A stretch of 64,000 nt of DNA from an uncultured Coriobacteriaceae bacterium (GTDB lineage Bacteria; Actinomycetota; Coriobacteriia; Coriobacteriales; Eggerthellaceae): contig UQDJ01000003.1 in assembly GCA_900539675.1 (NCBI GenBank), positions 12,172-76,171 on the forward strand, in the 5' to 3' direction. Numbering within the stretch: the stretch's first letter is position 1; every line of letters starts with the position of its first letter. A model generated the notes under the pieces. It searched no databases and was not told the origin of the DNA. It worked only from the letters and a program-made list of their open reading frames with translations. Shown here in pieces: positions 1 through 9,550 of the stretch. Position numbers and translations under genes: made by a program.

Positions 1-359
1 TGAGCCGTAGGAATGCCATTTGCCAGCATAAATTCTTTGGAATACGTCTTTGAACCTTCCAACTGCGCACCCTGAGCATCTGGACCAAATACCGCAATAC
101 CACCTTTGCGCAGAACGTCGGCAACACCTGCAACCAGCGGGGCTTCAGGACCGATAACCACCATATCAATGGCATGCTTTTGCGCAAACTCCAGTACTTC
201 TTCGCCATGTTCAGCGTTGAGATTCTTAACGTTTTGCGCAATGGATGCCGTACCCCCATTGCCGGGTGCTACATACAGCGATTCGCACTTGGGCGACTTT
301 GCCAACGCCCATGCGATGGCGTGTTCGCGGCCGCCTCCACCAAGAACCAAAATATTCAC
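1..359 (-). CDS. purD: Phosphoribosylamine-glycine ligase, N-terminal part (cut by window edge)
   Basis: GARS makes glycinamide ribonucleotide from phosphoribosylamine, glycine and ATP in purine synthesis. Only the N-terminal ~119 residues are present. The protein opens MNILVLGGGGREHAIAW, the glycine-rich start of the GARS N domain, followed by the family-typical YVAPGNGGT and VVIGPEAPLVAG segments. The start is a GTG at 359 with an AAAGG ribosome site about 8 bases upstream. It lies 81 bases downstream of purA on the same strand, so co-transcription of two purine genes is likely. The 3' end continues outside the window. Confidence 0.93.
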   Translation of the reverse strand, partial: MNILVLGGGGREHAIAWALAKSPKCESLYVAPGNGGTASIAQNVKNLNAEHGEEVLEFAQKHAIDMVVIGPEAPLVAGVADVLRKGGIAVFGPDAQGAQLEGSKTYSKEFMLANGIPTA

Positions 360-440
360 AGGTCTAGCCTTTCATATAGTTAGTGAAACTTACACGTTGC
401 ACACTCTCGTATGCAAAAGCTTCAACAACCTTGTAAGCTC

Positions 441-1736
441 TTAACGGCTTTCCCAACCATTGAAGATGGTCTGATTGCGGTCAGGACCAACAGCAATGAT
501 GGAAGCCTTAACGCCAGAAACTTCTTCCAAATAATGAATGTAGCGCTGAGCATTCTTGGGCAAATCTTCAAACTTCTTGCAATCAGAAATGTCGACACCT
601 TCCCAGCCGGGCAACTCTTCATAAATCGGAGTCACATTCTTCGGATAAATGACCGAATGCTGCATGGGGAAGTAGTCATAGCGTACGCCATCCGCCTCAT
701 AGCCCACGCACACCTTAATGGAAGGCACACAAGAAAGAACGTCTAGCTTGGTAAGGGCCATATCGGTCATGGAGTTCACCTCAACCGCATAGCGGGCCTG
801 AACGGCGTCGAACCAGCCACAGCGGCGCTTACGTCCAGTGGTAACGCCATATTCGCCGCCCACCTTACATAAAAGCTCGCCCGTTTCGTCATGCAGCTCC
901 GTCGGGAATGGTCCAGAACCAACGCGCGTGATGTAGGCCTTGGCAATACCTAAAACCTTGTCTATCGCCTTAGGACCAACGCCGGAACCAGTCGGAGCAC
1001 CGCCAGCACAGCATGAAGATGATGTTACAAACGGATAGGTGCCGTGATCAACGTCAAGCATGGTGCCCTGAGCGCCTTCGAACAAAATATTCTTGCCAGC
1101 ACGCAGTTCAGCATTGAGCAACTGGGTGGTTTCGGCCATGTGAGATCGCATTACATCGGCGTAGGGCAGATACATTTCACAAATCTGATCAACCGTGTAC
1201 GGCTTCAGATTGTAGATCTTAGTAAGAACCTGGTTTTTAATAGCCAGAGCGGCTTCCAATTTTTCGCGGAAAATCTTTTCGTCAAGCAAGTCCTGAACGC
1301 GAATGCCAGAGCGAGCCACCTTATCTTCGTAAGCAGGGCCAATACCGCGCTTGGTGGTACCAATCATGTGCTTGCCCAGATGACGTTCTGATGCGCCGTC
1401 CAAATCAATGTGATACGGCATAATGATGTGAGCATCGCAAGAAATGCGCAGGCGATCGCATGGAAAGCCCACTTCTTCGAGCATCTTCATTTCATCAACC
1501 AGAACCTTTGGATCGATAACGCAACCGTTACCAATCACCGGGGTGATGTGGTCATACATGATGCCAGAAGGAATCAGATGCAAGGCAAGCTTTGTATCGC
1601 CATGAATAACCGTGTGGCCGGCGTTGTTTCCTCCCTGGTATCGAACGACATAATCGAAATCACTCGCAATAAGATCGGTGATTTTGCCTTTACCCTCATC
1701 GCCCCACTGAGCGCCAAGGAGAACGGTACTTGGCAT
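441..1736 (-). CDS. purA: Adenylosuccinate synthetase
   Basis: Converts IMP, aspartate and GTP into adenylosuccinate, the first committed step from IMP to AMP; cytoplasmic. At 431 residues it has the usual length. Signature motifs are intact: QWGDEGKGK (GTP-binding loop, residues ~10-18), GGNNAGHT around residue 35, GIGPAYEDK near 130, and [11 protein letters not shown] in the C-terminal half. It sits upstream of purD on the same strand, giving a small purine pair. 87 bases separate it from yhaN upstream, enough for its own promoter, though none was clearly identified. Confidence 0.97.
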   Translation of the reverse strand: MPSTVLLGAQWGDEGKGKITDLIASDFDYVVRYQGGNNAGHTVIHGDTKLALHLIPSGIMYDHITPVIGNGCVIDPKVLVDEMKMLEEVGFPCDRLRISCDAHIIMPYHIDLDGASERHLGKHMIGTTKRGIGPAYEDKVARSGIRVQDLLDEKIFREKLEAALAIKNQVLTKIYNLKPYTVDQICEMYLPYADVMRSHMAETTQLLNAELRAGKNILFEGAQGTMLDVDHGTYPFVTSSSCCAGGAPTGSGVGPKAIDKVLGIAKAYITRVGSGPFPTELHDETGELLCKVGGEYGVTTGRKRRCGWFDAVQARYAVEVNSMTDMALTKLDVLSCVPSIKVCVGYEADGVRYDYFPMQHSVIYPKNVTPIYEELPGWEGVDISDCKKFEDLPKNAQRYIHYLEEVSGVKASIIAVGPDRNQTIFNGWESR

Positions 1737-1823
1737 GAATAGTCCTCTCGATAAATGTTCAGTTCACGTGACGGCATACTTACCGCCTTGGTTAACGGTG
1801 GCTAAACCACCATGTGAATAATA

Positions 1824-4103
1824 CTACAGTTCAATGAGGTTACAGTTTGGATCGGACGCGCATACCAAGGAAGCTACATCAGGATGACAAGTAAACAAAA
1901 TGACCTGTCGTTTGGAAGCCAACTCCACCAAAGCACTGACGGCTTGTTCACGGCGTTCATTATCAAAGTTCACCAGAATGTCGTCGCACATAATAGGCAA
2001 GCCACGACCTACGTTTTCTGCGGTTAAAAGCAATGCAATACGCAAGCTTAAATACAGCTGTTGCCGCGTACCCAATGACAACAAATACGGCGGGCGTACT
2101 GTTTTGATAGCATCCATAACTTCAATATCACCCGCTGGATTCATACGCACACCACACCAAGCGCCACCGGTCATCTGCGAGAGCAAGCGCGATGCACAAC
2201 GGTACACCTCAGGCTGGCTTTTGCGTTCCCAATCGGAAATTGCAGCATCAAGCGACTGTTTTGCCACCAGCAGCAATGCCAGTTCGCGATACTGTTCTTG
2301 CAGACGAGTTTCTACCGCTTCGCTTTCAAGCTTTGCTTCATCAAACGAAACGCCGCGACGCGCCAGCGTTAAGCGCTCGGTAATTTCTCCAATTTGGCGC
2401 TGCGTATCTGCAATGAGTGTCTGCGTTTTGGTACGTTCGTCGGTCTTTCGCTTCACGATGTGAGTAATTTCTGTCTGAGGATCAACCTCATCAACCCCCA
2501 GCTTCTGGCAAAGCTCTTTGCGTTGAGCGCGAACATGCGTAAGCTCTTTTATGAGGGCCGCCTTGCGCGCAGCAAGTGATTGACGCGTCTGCAGTGCCAA
2601 TTCATACGAGGAACGAAAATCGCGTGCCTTATCAAGCAGACGACGAGCCCGACGCGGCGAGCCTTCTGCTGCCGCAAGCCCGTTATTGTTAAGGTAGGCC
2701 TCGATCTGAGCATCGTAATCCCTGGCGTCCTGTTCGCACGCTTCTAGGGTTTTGCGATCCTGCTGCATAACCCATTCTTTTTTCTTACGCTCATCGCCCC
2801 ATTCCTCTTCCACGCGAGAAGGTTTTCGAGCAATAAGCATACCTACCGCAAACAGGCATACGGCAAAGGCAATAAGCAACACACCCGGCATACGGTACGA
2901 AGAGCCCGCCAACCGTCCTGCTGCCACCAAAACATATACCCCAATTAGCGCCATAATAAGTGGCACCACGATAGCAACTGCCATGATGATCCAGCGCTGC
3001 ATACGAGCACGGGCGTATTCCTTTTGTTTTTGGTCGTCTTCGGTGTACAGTTCATATTCCGCGCGTGAAGCGTGAGCGGCACTGCGGGCATTGTCTACCA
3101 TGTGCTCCAATTTGGCGCGACGTTCATCGAAGGTGTCCAGCTGATCATGCAGCCGGTATTCATCAGCCTGGCTCAAATCTACCAGAGCTGCGATATCATC
3201 ATCAGGCACCGGAGAAGCACCAGCTCCACCATTTGGATCCTCTGTCGAGTGCAACACCCCATCCAAATCATTGGTTAAGGTATCGATGCGCGTATCCAGT
3301 GCACGGAGATGCGTGGAAGCCTGCTGCAGCTCTTCTATTTCGCCGTTAAGGCGATTCTGTGTTGCTTGCAAGGTGTGACTGCGCGGCGAAAGCGACGCGA
3401 GCACCCGTTCCTGATCGCGCAGCTTATCGGCTTCCTCCCTGCCAGCGCGAACCACATCGCGTAATTCGCTCTGACGTGACTTCAGGTTAGCAATAGAATC
3501 GGGAACTTGAGCAGAACGTGACGTTAGTTCCTTGATACGCTTTTCCAGAATCGATCGCGCATGAGCGGGGGATGCAGAGGTGCCGGATCCTGCTGTCAAC
3601 AAGCGCGCCGTAATATCACTATGACGATCAAGGCGCAGCAGCTCATCGCTAGTCAGCGAAAACATAGTTTCGTAAGTTTCCCGATCGATGGTATTGAGCA
3701 GTGGTGCAGAGGCAGTAACATCATCTGAATTTTTGACCCGCTTAAGCTCCACCACTTCGTCGGTAACCGTGTTATGGAAAAAGAGACTTCCCGCTCTTTC
3801 CATATGCTCCGGACGGTACGAATTTGTTTCGCCACGAGCCTGAGGCCAACCGAACAACACCCCTTTAACCAGTTCGTTTAAGGTGGTCTTGCCAGCTTCA
3901 TTAGGACCATACACCACATTCATACCAGGCTTAAAGGGCCCAACAATCGTATTGGCAAACTTACCGAAACTGGTTACCTTTATATGCTCCAAAAAATACG
4001 GAGCACGCCCAGAACTTACAGACTTTGCTGACCTTTTCGCCAATGTATTCGTCAACTTGTTCGACAGCTTGGTGGTGTCTGTGCGATCTTTTTTAGCCAT
4101 CAT
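1824..4103 (-). CDS. yhaN: YhaN-like coiled-coil AAA ATPase, membrane hairpin type
   Basis: SbcC/Rad50-like ATPase expected to pair with the YhaO nuclease in processing DNA ends. 759 residues. The Walker A motif GPNEAGKTT is near residue 66, followed by the family-typical VLFGWPQ segment. Long coiled-coil stretches (~190-365 and ~430-640) flank two hydrophobic segments around residues 368-388 and 400-425, a hairpin typical of YhaN rather than SbcC. The ABC-like signature LSLGTRQQLYLSL and Walker B (MCDDILVNFD) are at the C-terminus. It overlaps the yhaO stop by 4 bases (ATGA), so translation is probably coupled. The N-terminal ~35 residues before YFLEHIKV are basic and poorly structured. DNA-repair function comes from the family, not from this sequence. 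Confidence 0.86.
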   Translation of the reverse strand: MMAKKDRTDTTKLSNKLTNTLAKRSAKSVSSGRAPYFLEHIKVTSFGKFANTIVGPFKPGMNVVYGPNEAGKTTLNELVKGVLFGWPQARGETNSYRPEHMERAGSLFFHNTVTDEVVELKRVKNSDDVTASAPLLNTIDRETYETMFSLTSDELLRLDRHSDITARLLTAGSGTSASPAHARSILEKRIKELTSRSAQVPDSIANLKSRQSELRDVVRAGREEADKLRDQERVLASLSPRSHTLQATQNRLNGEIEELQQASTHLRALDTRIDTLTNDLDGVLHSTEDPNGGAGASPVPDDDIAALVDLSQADEYRLHDQLDTFDERRAKLEHMVDNARSAAHASRAEYELYTEDDQKQKEYARARMQRWIIMAVAIVVPLIMALIGVYVLVAAGRLAGSSYRMPGVLLIAFAVCLFAVGMLIARKPSRVEEEWGDERKKKEWVMQQDRKTLEACEQDARDYDAQIEAYLNNNGLAAAEGSPRRARRLLDKARDFRSSYELALQTRQSLAARKAALIKELTHVRAQRKELCQKLGVDEVDPQTEITHIVKRKTDERTKTQTLIADTQRQIGEITERLTLARRGVSFDEAKLESEAVETRLQEQYRELALLLVAKQSLDAAISDWERKSQPEVYRCASRLLSQMTGGAWCGVRMNPAGDIEVMDAIKTVRPPYLLSLGTRQQLYLSLRIALLLTAENVGRGLPIMCDDILVNFDNERREQAVSALVELASKRQVILFTCHPDVASLVCASDPNCNLIEL

Positions 4104-5359
4104 TGTTCATCCTGCCCCAAAAGACCCAACACCAACGTTTGCGCTTCATCGCACAACGCATCAAACTGCTGCTCCACGGCATTTGGCAGCGAAAGATCAC
4201 GCTGATAGAACTGCTTTTCCAATTCCAAAATGGTTTCATCCTTGTGATCGCGACAGGTATCAAGCGCATTCATATATACCGCCGGGAACAGACCCTCCTG
4301 ACGTAGCACGGCATAGTCTGTCATTGGCAGAGTTTCATTTATAAGAGCGTCCACGAAAAAGAATGGATATCCCTCATTCATAACCTGACGCACGTCCTCT
4401 AACACTTCGGGAGTTAATTCTTCATGCAAAGCTGTGTGCCCCGTGAGTGTTACCCGAAACATCATGCGCTGACAGTGAAGCTGCGCGTTGCAATCGAACT
4501 CCGCTTCCACAATGCGCTCCTGCACATCAGAAATCGTAGCGCAGTCTGAAATATCAAGAGTAAGGCGCTTCCATGCAATACGTGCTGTGGGAATAAACTC
4601 AGCCTTGTTGGGAGCATTTTGCGTCAGGGTAATTTTGAAGATACCGTGCTCCCCCTCTTCTTTCATATCGCGTCCTTGTGGGCAGCCCGAAAATCCAATG
4701 CGCGGGTCTTCTGCGGATGGATAGAGACGAGGCATGTGTATATGCCCACATGCCCAATAGTCCACATCGCGCAACAACAATTCCCGAGGGTTTACCGGCG
4801 AACGAGTTGGATCAATATCTAATCCAGTGTGTAAAACACCCACCATAAACGGTGCCGACTTCCCTGTTTGGGCTATAGCCGCACCACGAGAAATGCCTTC
4901 AGAAATATCTTCGGTGGTCGGCCATGATTGCGTGTAATAGCCCCTACCACCTATAAGTGCCAACGGTTCGCCATTGCGTTCATAGCACGCAAATGTCGGC
5001 TTATTAATACCTAAGACGTGCGTATTTTTTGGCAGAACGGCAAAGGAGTTTTCCCATGAAATGTATGGATCATGATTGCCGGTGACCAAATACGCATGAA
5101 TACCTGCCGCATCCAGCTGGGTGAGACCGGTTATAAATAAAGAGAAATCCGCATAAGAGGGATGTGAATTATCAAATACATCACCCGCGAAAACAACAAA
5201 GTCCACCTTATCCGCTATGGCGGTATCAATTATTTTGCGAAACGCTTTAGGAATGGCATCCAACAAAGCGTCCTGCCAGGCAGGCACAATGTTGCGCAAT
5301 CCCCGAAACGGGGCTCCCAAATGAAGATCTGCTGTATGTATAAACGTTACCGTATTCAT
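4100..5359 (-). CDS. yhaO: YhaO-like metallophosphoesterase DNA exonuclease
   Basis: SbcD/Mre11-like nuclease subunit, partner of the adjacent YhaN ATPase. 419 residues. The N-terminal calcineurin-like phosphoesterase motifs are complete and in order: HTADLHLG (residues 8-15), FAGDVFD (~62), VTGNHD (~95) and GHIHMPR (~215). These supply the usual Asp/His/Asn ligands of a two-metal centre. The C-terminal ~170 residues form the capping/ATPase-docking region. No strong ribosome site is seen before the ATG at 5359. The merR gene ends only 18 bases upstream, so merR-yhaO-yhaN looks like one operon. An odd consequence is that a drug-type regulator would be co-transcribed with a DNA-end nuclease. 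Confidence 0.87.
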   Translation of the reverse strand: MNTVTFIHTADLHLGAPFRGLRNIVPAWQDALLDAIPKAFRKIIDTAIADKVDFVVFAGDVFDNSHPSYADFSLFITGLTQLDAAGIHAYLVTGNHDPYISWENSFAVLPKNTHVLGINKPTFACYERNGEPLALIGGRGYYTQSWPTTEDISEGISRGAAIAQTGKSAPFMVGVLHTGLDIDPTRSPVNPRELLLRDVDYWACGHIHMPRLYPSAEDPRIGFSGCPQGRDMKEEGEHGIFKITLTQNAPNKAEFIPTARIAWKRLTLDISDCATISDVQERIVEAEFDCNAQLHCQRMMFRVTLTGHTALHEELTPEVLEDVRQVMNEGYPFFFVDALINETLPMTDYAVLRQEGLFPAVYMNALDTCRDHKDETILELEKQFYQRDLSLPNAVEQQFDALCDEAQTLVLGLLGQDEQ

Positions 5360-5377
5360 GGCTTGAGTGTACCGCGC

Positions 5378-6190
5378 TCATTCGTTTTCGTGCGGTAGGG
5401 GGCAACTGCCTTCGCAGCCAATCCATACGCGATAACAATCTTTGCGTCCATTCATTTCGGTGCGAATTAAAAAGTGAGCAACGGCATACAGAGGTGTATA
5501 GCCCTCTTTGCGCACCTCATCGAACATGCTTTCCGCATCGATATACACCTCTTCACCAATACCACTAAATGCGGCACCTTCGAAGAAAATCTGATGCTGT
5601 CGATTGGCAAGCTTGCGCTCCCACAGCACGGTGATTTCATCGTCTGGATCATAGGCAGGCGTAGACCCCGCAAAGTCAATACAACCTTCAATCATGGTTT
5701 TCGGATCGTCGGCTCGAATAAACAGAGCATAGCGCTGCATATCGTGAACCATGGTTTCCCACTGACGTTGAGAGGTGCCTTCATATGCAACCAGACGAAT
5801 ACCTGTTGGGTTTGCCTGGCGAACACCTTGTTTGATGAGCTCTTCAGCACGCATAGCCAACCTGCGCTGCACCTTTAATTTGCCCAGCGCTTCTTCTAGG
5901 TGTTCAATTCGCAACTCCAAGCGCTTTTGCGAGGTACCCAAGCTGGCAATCATTTCCTCTAAAGAGTAGGAACGCGATTTCACCAAGTCTTTGATAGGCA
6001 CGCCCATAGAACGATAAAAAGCAATATCACTTGCTTCAAACAAGCCGCGCAGGGTATACGTGCGGTAGTTGCTGGACTTGTTCCTATCGGAATAAATGAG
6101 TCCTGCATCCTCCCAATAACGCAGAGTTGAAGGCTCAACGTTGAGCAAGCGCGCTGCTTCCTTGATGCCACAGGTATAGCTCTGTTCCAT
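5378..6190 (-). CDS. MerR-family regulator with GyrI-like effector domain
   Basis: 270 residues. The N-terminal MerR helix-turn-helix and wing cover about residues 7-75 (VEPSTLRYWEDAGL is the family hallmark), followed by a coiled coil (~80-125) that dimerises such proteins. A C-terminal domain (~130-265) resembles the BltR/GyrI ligand-binding fold and suggests a drug-like or lipophilic inducer. It is divergent from a MATE efflux gene across a 447-base gap that contains a dyad and a short repeat array. The simplest reading is that it controls that pump and itself. The yhaO-yhaN pair follows on the same strand and may be co-regulated. Specificity cannot be read from the sequence. Confidence 0.82.
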   Translation of the reverse strand: MEQSYTCGIKEAARLLNVEPSTLRYWEDAGLIYSDRNKSSNYRTYTLRGLFEASDIAFYRSMGVPIKDLVKSRSYSLEEMIASLGTSQKRLELRIEHLEEALGKLKVQRRLAMRAEELIKQGVRQANPTGIRLVAYEGTSQRQWETMVHDMQRYALFIRADDPKTMIEGCIDFAGSTPAYDPDDEITVLWERKLANRQHQIFFEGAAFSGIGEEVYIDAESMFDEVRKEGYTPLYAVAHFLIRTEMNGRKDCYRVWIGCEGSCPLPHENE

Positions 6191-6637
6191 ATTTATACCA
6201 CTCTCAGTCCATCGCTTCCCCGGTGTCTACGCGGGTAGTAAGCGTGCGGGAAATACATCCGAACAATGCGCACGTCTTCGATCGCATGCGTGAGTCACCA
6301 ACCACATGCAGGCGACCCGTTTTTTCCTCATTGTTTTGATCACTTGTTGCATAACACCTCGTATTGAACCACAAATTTATACATAAAAAGGTGATTATCC
6401 GGCATGACCTCCCGTTTTTCTATCGGTGCCCTCTATCAGAACTTCGTCGTAAAAAATAGACGTTGTAAACGAGTTGTTATCAAGTTGTGAACATCTAATG
6501 AAAGAACATGTTTACCCCTAAACATTAAAGTTACTTGAGGGTTTACAGTGGTTCCGCAAGATTAAGGAAGCATTAAGACAGATTAAGAAGCACTAACGAA
6601 TCACTAACGATTCCTGTGCAGTAAAGGAGGCCTCGAA
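6191..6637. promoter_or_regulatory. Divergent control region between merR and the MATE gene
   Basis: Gene-free 447 bases. It holds a 7-bp dyad, ATGTTTA-CCCC-TAAACAT (6508-6525), and a degenerate array of ~10-11 base units at 6560-6613: ATTAAG-type units followed by two ACTAACGA(A/T)TC units. The array ends just before the AAAGGAGG ribosome site (6623-6630) of the MATE gene. Both are candidate regulator sites, possibly for the divergent MerR protein; that is inference. Confidence 0.5.
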
Positions 6638-7981
6638 GTGATTGAACGCAGCATGGTAAAGCCCTATTTGCACTACGTTATTCCCGCTACCATCGCGTTT
6701 ACTCTATCGTGTATTTATGCCATTGTTGATGGCATCTTTGTTGGCAACTATGTTGGAGATGCAGGCCTTGCTGGCATCAATGTTGCCTATCCTCTATATG
6801 CGCTCATTTATGCCACTGGTACCGGCATTGGTATGGGTGGCGCCATTATCGCTTCCGTTCGCGAAGGCGCTGGCAATGTCAAAGGTTCCCGTCGTGCCAT
6901 GGGTCACACCATTACCCTTCTTGCTATCGCTTCCGTTATCGTCATGACATTCCTGCTCATTTTTGCCCGTCCGGCTTGCGGCTTGCTGGGTGGTTCAGGT
7001 GCTACATTAAATGAAGCAACCAGCTACATTACGGTTCTGGCATTGGCTACCCCGTTCCAGTTGATGGTTTCCGGCTGCTTGCCTTTAATTCGTAACCGTG
7101 GCCACGTGAAATACGCTATGTGCGCTTCGGTTGCCGCTGGCGTCACCAACGTTATTCTTGACTATGTCTTTATCGTACTTATGGGCTGCGGCACAGCAGG
7201 TGCTGGCGCTGCAACTGCACTGGCACAGTTGGTTAGCTTCACGTTGATCTTTGGGTTCTTCTGCCACAAGAACGAGCGTCCGCGCTTGGCAGACTTCAAG
7301 CTGAATACCGAACTGGTAGTTCACACCATCAAGCTTGGTATTGCTCCTTTGGGTCTTACGTTCTTACCTCAGGTAACCATCATTACGATCAATATTTCTG
7401 CTATGCATTATGGTGGCGAAACTGCAGTAGCTGCTTATGCGGTAGTTGCTTATGCTGCCTGCGTGGTATCCATGCTGATTCAAGGCGTTGCCGACGGCTC
7501 CCAACCACTCATTTCTAAACAGTACGGCGCAGGTCATTACAAAGTAGTACGTAAGCTGCGCAACACCAACTATGCCGTTGCACTTTCTATCGGCGTTGTT
7601 GGCTTAGTGGTATGCACACTGCTGCGCTTCCAGATTGCTCATTGGTTTGGCGCATCTGCCGCAGCAACCAGCATGATCGGTATAGCGCTGCCGCTGATCT
7701 GCTTTGCTTACCTGTTCTTTGGCTTTACACACGTCAGCTCTTCGTACTTCTATGCAATCGACAACCACCGCTCTTCCACTATTTTGGTATATGGCGAATC
7801 CGCACTCGTTGTTGCCTTTGTAGTTTCCATGGGAGCGCTTTTCGGACTGATGGGGGTATGGAGCGCTATCGCAGTTGAGCAAATTACGCTGTGCGTCATT
7901 ACGTTCTGCTTGCTGATGCATGCCTCTTCGCGCTACTCGCTGTTTGGTCACGGATCACACTTCAATCACGTCCGCGCATAG
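6638..7981 (+). CDS. MATE-family multidrug efflux transporter
   Basis: Cation-coupled antiporter of the MATE family, inner membrane, 447 residues with about 12 hydrophobic segments in two similar halves. Family-typical features include the N-terminal YVIPATIAFTLSCIYAIVDG start and a GVADGSQPLIS segment in the second half (~residue 285). The start is GTG at 6638 with a strong AAAGGAGG site 7 bases upstream; an ATG four codons later is not better placed. It is convergent with dnaB, with only 27 bases between stops and no clear terminator. The divergent MerR/GyrI-type regulator supports a drug or metabolite export role. Substrate unknown. Confidence 0.9.
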   Translation: MIERSMVKPYLHYVIPATIAFTLSCIYAIVDGIFVGNYVGDAGLAGINVAYPLYALIYATGTGIGMGGAIIASVREGAGNVKGSRRAMGHTITLLAIASVIVMTFLLIFARPACGLLGGSGATLNEATSYITVLALATPFQLMVSGCLPLIRNRGHVKYAMCASVAAGVTNVILDYVFIVLMGCGTAGAGAATALAQLVSFTLIFGFFCHKNERPRLADFKLNTELVVHTIKLGIAPLGLTFLPQVTIITINISAMHYGGETAVAAYAVVAYAACVVSMLIQGVADGSQPLISKQYGAGHYKVVRKLRNTNYAVALSIGVVGLVVCTLLRFQIAHWFGASAAATSMIGIALPLICFAYLFFGFTHVSSSYFYAIDNHRSSTILVYGESALVVAFVVSMGALFGLMGVWSAIAVEQITLCVITFCLLMHASSRYSLFGHGSHFNHVRA

Positions 7982-8008
7982 GTTAGCATTCTAAATCAGT
8001 AGCCGCCC

Positions 8009-9382
8009 TTAGTATCCGGAATCGTCGAAGTGATTCGTGAACTTCGTGAATTCCGGAATGAAGGTCAACGGAATATCGCGCGTGGGGCCGTTACGATGCT
8101 TGGCAACAATCAGCTCCGCCTTACCCCAATCGGGACGGTTATCCGATTCAGCCTCCGCTTCTGAGGTGCTTCGGTCCAAAAACATTACGATGTCGGCGTC
8201 CTGTTCGATAGAGCCCGATTCGCGCAAGTCAGAGAGCATAGGACGTTTATCGGTACGCGTTTCAACACCACGGGAAAGCTGTGAAAGCGAGAGGATAGGC
8301 ACATCAAGCTCTTTTGCTAATACCTTCAAACCACGCGATATTTCAGCGACTTCAACTGCACGATTGTTAGGGTGTGGAATAACCGGTTGCATCAGCTGCA
8401 AGTAGTCAACAATAATGAGACCATTTTTCTTATTGCGCATCATGCGGCGCGCTTTGGTGCGCAACTCAACGATAGAAAGCGACGGCGAATCGTCCACATA
8501 CAGATCATACTGGGACAGTTCACCAGAGACGCGCACCAGCTCCCCCCAGTCGCTATCCGCCAGCATGCCACCGCGCATCCGCGACAAGCTCATCCCTGCT
8601 TCCGCTGCAAGAAGTCGTTGAGTAATTTGCACAGATGACATTTCCAAGCTGAAAAACGCCACCGTGCTGCCCAGCTTTGCAGCATTGGTTGCAAGATTCA
8701 TAGCAAATGAAGTCTTACCTACCGCAGGGCGTGCTGCCAAAATAATCAAGTCACCGCCACGAAGGCCGCAGAATAATTTATCCACATCGGTAAAGCCAGT
8801 AGGAACGCCCTGCATAGTGCCGGCACGATTTGCCATTTCGGCAATTTCATCGTTGGCTTCAATAATCAGCGTCTGAATATCTTTAAAGGTAGAGCTTACG
8901 GTTTGTTCCGTCACACTAAAGAGCGCGGCTTCCGCCTGTGAAACCAGCTCAGCTGGATCTGCCGGAGAATCATAGGCTAGTGAGGTTATTTCAGCAGACG
9001 CATGCAACAATTCACGGCGCATAGCATCACGTGCAACAATTTCTGCGTGATGCTGCCAACTGGTAAAAGCAAATGTGTTTTCCGAAAGTTCCAGCAAGTA
9101 GGACTGGCCACCAACTGCTTCAAGCTGGCCGGCCGCCTTTAAGTTGTCCGAAACTGAAATAACATCAATCGGGATGGAGCGCGCATTCATTTCACGCATC
9201 GTTTCAAAAATGATGCGATGCGCAGGGCGAAAGAAGCTTTCCGGCTTAAGTTTTAATGACACCTCTTCGAACACGCCGGTAGAAAGCAAACAGGCCGCCA
9301 ATACCGTCTGTTCTGCTTCTACGTTTTGTGGAAACTGCTTATGCAGGCCTGTGGTGTCGTTATTGCTAGTAGGAGCTGGCAC
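8009..9382 (-). CDS. dnaB: Replicative DNA helicase DnaB
   Basis: Hexameric 5'-3' replicative helicase. 457 residues, normal length, with no intein. The N-terminal DnaB domain (~15-115) is followed by the RecA-like core with Walker A AARPAVGKTSFAM (~residue 212), the Walker B/DnaB motif IIVDYLQLM (~320) and the conserved SQLSRGVE segment. GTG start at 9382. It follows the rpsF-ssb-rpsR-rplI cluster on the same strand but is separated from rplI by a hairpin with a T-run (9449-9478), so its expression may be partly uncoupled. No DnaC/DnaI loader is visible; the DUF721 protein near recF is the candidate loader. Confidence 0.97.
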   Translation of the reverse strand: MPAPTSNNDTTGLHKQFPQNVEAEQTVLAACLLSTGVFEEVSLKLKPESFFRPAHRIIFETMREMNARSIPIDVISVSDNLKAAGQLEAVGGQSYLLELSENTFAFTSWQHHAEIVARDAMRRELLHASAEITSLAYDSPADPAELVSQAEAALFSVTEQTVSSTFKDIQTLIIEANDEIAEMANRAGTMQGVPTGFTDVDKLFCGLRGGDLIILAARPAVGKTSFAMNLATNAAKLGSTVAFFSLEMSSVQITQRLLAAEAGMSLSRMRGGMLADSDWGELVRVSGELSQYDLYVDDSPSLSIVELRTKARRMMRNKKNGLIIVDYLQLMQPVIPHPNNRAVEVAEISRGLKVLAKELDVPILSLSQLSRGVETRTDKRPMLSDLRESGSIEQDADIVMFLDRSTSEAEAESDNRPDWGKAELIVAKHRNGPTRDIPLTFIPEFTKFTNHFDDSGY

Positions 9383-9448
9383 GTCAAACCATCCTCTTCA
9401 CTGACCAATGCTACGGGGATAGTCAAAAGTATATCCCGCCCATAAAAA

Positions 9449-9478
9449 AGCGCCGCCCACATTACTATGAGCGACGCT
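9449..9478 (-). terminator. Hairpin with T-run between rplI and dnaB
   Basis: On the minus strand AGCGTCGC pairs with GCGGCGCT (one mismatch, loop of 14) and is followed directly by TTTTTT. It is placed to end or attenuate transcription after rplI. Confidence 0.65.
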
Positions 9479-9550
9479 TCGAATTCACACTTATGTGAAC
9501 CACACTCTTGCGAGTGTAAAGGTAGTGGAAGCAAAAGCTTTAAAGCTAGT

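Noticed and set aside
8009..9382. Intein or insertion in dnaB
   Set aside because: Length and motif spacing are normal.
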